A DNA stretch of 13,768 bases, taken from Verrucomicrobiales bacterium. Lineage in GTDB: Bacteria > Verrucomicrobiota > Verrucomicrobiia > Limisphaerales > UBA1096. Shown one piece after another: positions 12,740 to 13,768 of the stretch. The position numbers and the translations under genes were made by a program. The number at the start of each line of letters is the position of its first letter. Position 1 is the stretch's first letter. The notes below the pieces were generated by a model that saw only the letters and a program-made list of their open reading frames with translations, had not been told where the DNA came from and did not search any database. Location of the stretch: the NCBI GenBank assembly GCA_011523195.1, contig WTHH01000194.1, positions 1 to 13,768 of the forward strand, read 5' to 3'.

Positions 12740-13768
12740 TTGAGCGATTTTGCACACAACACGCCGCCTCGTCGGAGCCGGGGCGCGATCAGCAACCCGG
12801 CGAACCGGTTTGAGTCGCTGTCGCTCGAGAACGACCCGGATGGGACGGACGACTTCGAGCCATCGCCGGTTCGAACCGAGTTTTACCGGGACGCAACCAA
12901 GAGCGTGCTCACGCGGAACAGCAGCCCGGACGTACCGTTCGACCTAAGCATCAACCCGTACCGCGGCTGCGAGCACGGCTGTGTGTACTGCTTCGCCCGG
13001 CCCACGCACGAGTTTCTTGGCTTTTCCTCCGGGCTGGATTTTGAGTCTCGCATTGTGGTGAAGGAAAACGCGCCGGAGCTGTTGCGGCAGGAATTGGCCA
13101 AGCGCAGTTACCAGCCGGAGCCGATCGCGCTGAGTCCCAACACCGACAGTTACCAGCCGATCGAACGGAGGCTCAAGCTCACGCGCCGCTGCCTTGAGGT
13201 GTTCGCCGAGTGCCGTAACCCGGTGGGCATTGTGACCAAGAACGCCCTCGTCACCCGCGACCTCGATTTGCTGCAGGAGTTGGCGAATTACGACGCGGTG
13301 AACGTGTTTATTTCCGTGACGTCGCTCGACTCGGAATTGCGCCGTATTCTTGAGCCACGAACTTCTCCCCCAGCGGCCCGGTTGCGGGCGATACGGGAGT
13401 TGTCCGGGGCCGGTATCCCAACCGGTGTGCTTGTGGCGCCGATCATCCCGGCGATCAACGATCACGAGATCCCGAAGATCATCGCTGCCGCCGCCGAGGC
13501 AGGAGCGACCAGTGCCGGGTACGTGATCCTGCGCCTACCACACGCAGTCGCGCCGATGTTCGAGGAGTGGCTGGATCAACATTTTCCAGACCGAAAGGAT
13601 AAGGTGCTGAATCAAGTGCGATCGATGCGGGGCGGGGAGCTGTACGAGAGCCAGTTCGGCAAGCGTATGACCGGCAGTGGCATCCACGCGGATAAGATCA
13701 CGCATATGTTCGAGATCGCCGTTCGCAGGGCCAAGCTGAATGGTCGGCGGCACGAATTGTCCTCAGCA
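12740..13768 (+). CDS. COG1533/SplB-like radical SAM protein (PA0069 family), 3' end outside window
   Basis: A frame of 343 codons open to the right edge. The radical SAM cluster motif is CEHGCVYC, with C77, C81 and C84, preceded by FDLSINPYRG. The RGAISNPANRFES stretch near residue 14, and later TKNALVTRDLDLL and FISVTSLD, are characteristic of the PA0069-type relatives of spore photoproduct lyase. The function of this subgroup is not established; a DNA-repair role is only suggested by kinship. No ATG lies upstream of the conserved N-terminus. TTG 12740 (MSDFAHNTPPRRSRGA) is the likely start; the frame is closed by TAA at 12701, and the other in-frame TTG (12716) falls within the palindrome. 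A TTGGCCAAGCG copy at 13094-13104 is read Leu-Ala-Lys-Arg. The gene diverges from the ROK-like gene. Confidence 0.88.
   Translation, partial: MSDFAHNTPPRRSRGAISNPANRFESLSLENDPDGTDDFEPSPVRTEFYRDATKSVLTRNSSPDVPFDLSINPYRGCEHGCVYCFARPTHEFLGFSSGLDFESRIVVKENAPELLRQELAKRSYQPEPIALSPNTDSYQPIERRLKLTRRCLEVFAECRNPVGIVTKNALVTRDLDLLQELANYDAVNVFISVTSLDSELRRILEPRTSPPAARLRAIRELSGAGIPTGVLVAPIIPAINDHEIPKIIAAAAEAGATSAGYVILRLPHAVAPMFEEWLDQHFPDRKDKVLNQVRSMRGGELYESQFGKRMTGSGIHADKITHMFEIAVRRAKLNGRRHELSSA
13094..13105. repeat. Partial palindrome copy inside the radical SAM gene
   Basis: TTGGCCAAGCGC holds the core and right arm of the consensus but lacks the left arm (GAA in place of CGC). It is read Leu-Ala-Lys-Arg, so ordinary coding sequence could explain it. 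Confidence 0.45.

Noticed and set aside
1..13768. CRISPR array, tRNA, rRNA, integrase or transposase
   Set aside because: No regularly spaced repeats, no cloverleaf with a plausible anticodon arm, no ribosomal RNA-like stretch and no recombinase motif were seen on either strand.

Overview
The window reads as a piece of a GC-rich bacterial chromosome with mostly housekeeping genes packed closely on both strands. The best guess for the source is a member of Verrucomicrobiota (Pedosphaera/Limisphaerales-like). This rests on near-absence of Shine-Dalgarno sequences, protein character, and an intergenic repeat (about 1588-1716) whose translation resembles junk peptides I recall from that phylum. 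It is a recollection, not a database result.

Layout. 1-87 is the end of moaC (molybdenum cofactor). 171-1559 is a KamA-type radical SAM aminomutase. 1560-1783 is a repeat-bearing spacer. 1784-2593 is a membrane protein with ankyrin repeats. 2628-5780 is a tight probable operon of clpP, clpX and a PLP aminotransferase. 5781-6013 is a spacer with two hairpins, one of them a good intrinsic terminator for the leftward gene. 6014-7096 (minus) is an exported fusion of a cyclophilin and an FKBP prolyl isomerase. 7203-9314 is a large exported and membrane-anchored protein, followed at 9348-10325 by an ABC ATPase with no permease in sight. 10329-11183 and 11244-12668 (minus) are a PIG-L/LmbE deacetylase and a divergent ROK-family protein, probably co-transcribed. 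12740 to the right edge is a COG1533/SplB-like radical SAM protein, divergent from the ROK gene and cut off by the window.

The most interesting signal is not a gene. It is a dispersed perfect palindrome, CGCTTGGCCAAGCG. Four exact 14-bp copies occur (1726, 9317, 12331, 12713), with several 12-13/14 copies. The 8-bp core TTGGCCAA occurs 13 times, where about 0.2 would be expected by chance (rough estimate at about 58% GC). Three of the four exact copies lie in spacers, which make up only about 6% of the window, each 13-44 nt upstream of a start codon. Other copies sit in the last codons of clpX and of the 7203 gene. Half-sites (CCAAGCG) overlap or touch the stop codons of moaC, the ankyrin gene and the aminotransferase gene. 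This resembles the HIP1 situation of cyanobacteria in kind, but with a different sequence, and I know of no description of it.

Functional links: ClpP and ClpX form one protease. The 7203 protein and the ABC ATPase probably work together at the membrane. The ROK protein and the PIG-L deacetylase suggest handling of an amino sugar or other glycoside. No tRNA, rRNA, CRISPR array, integrase or transposase was found.
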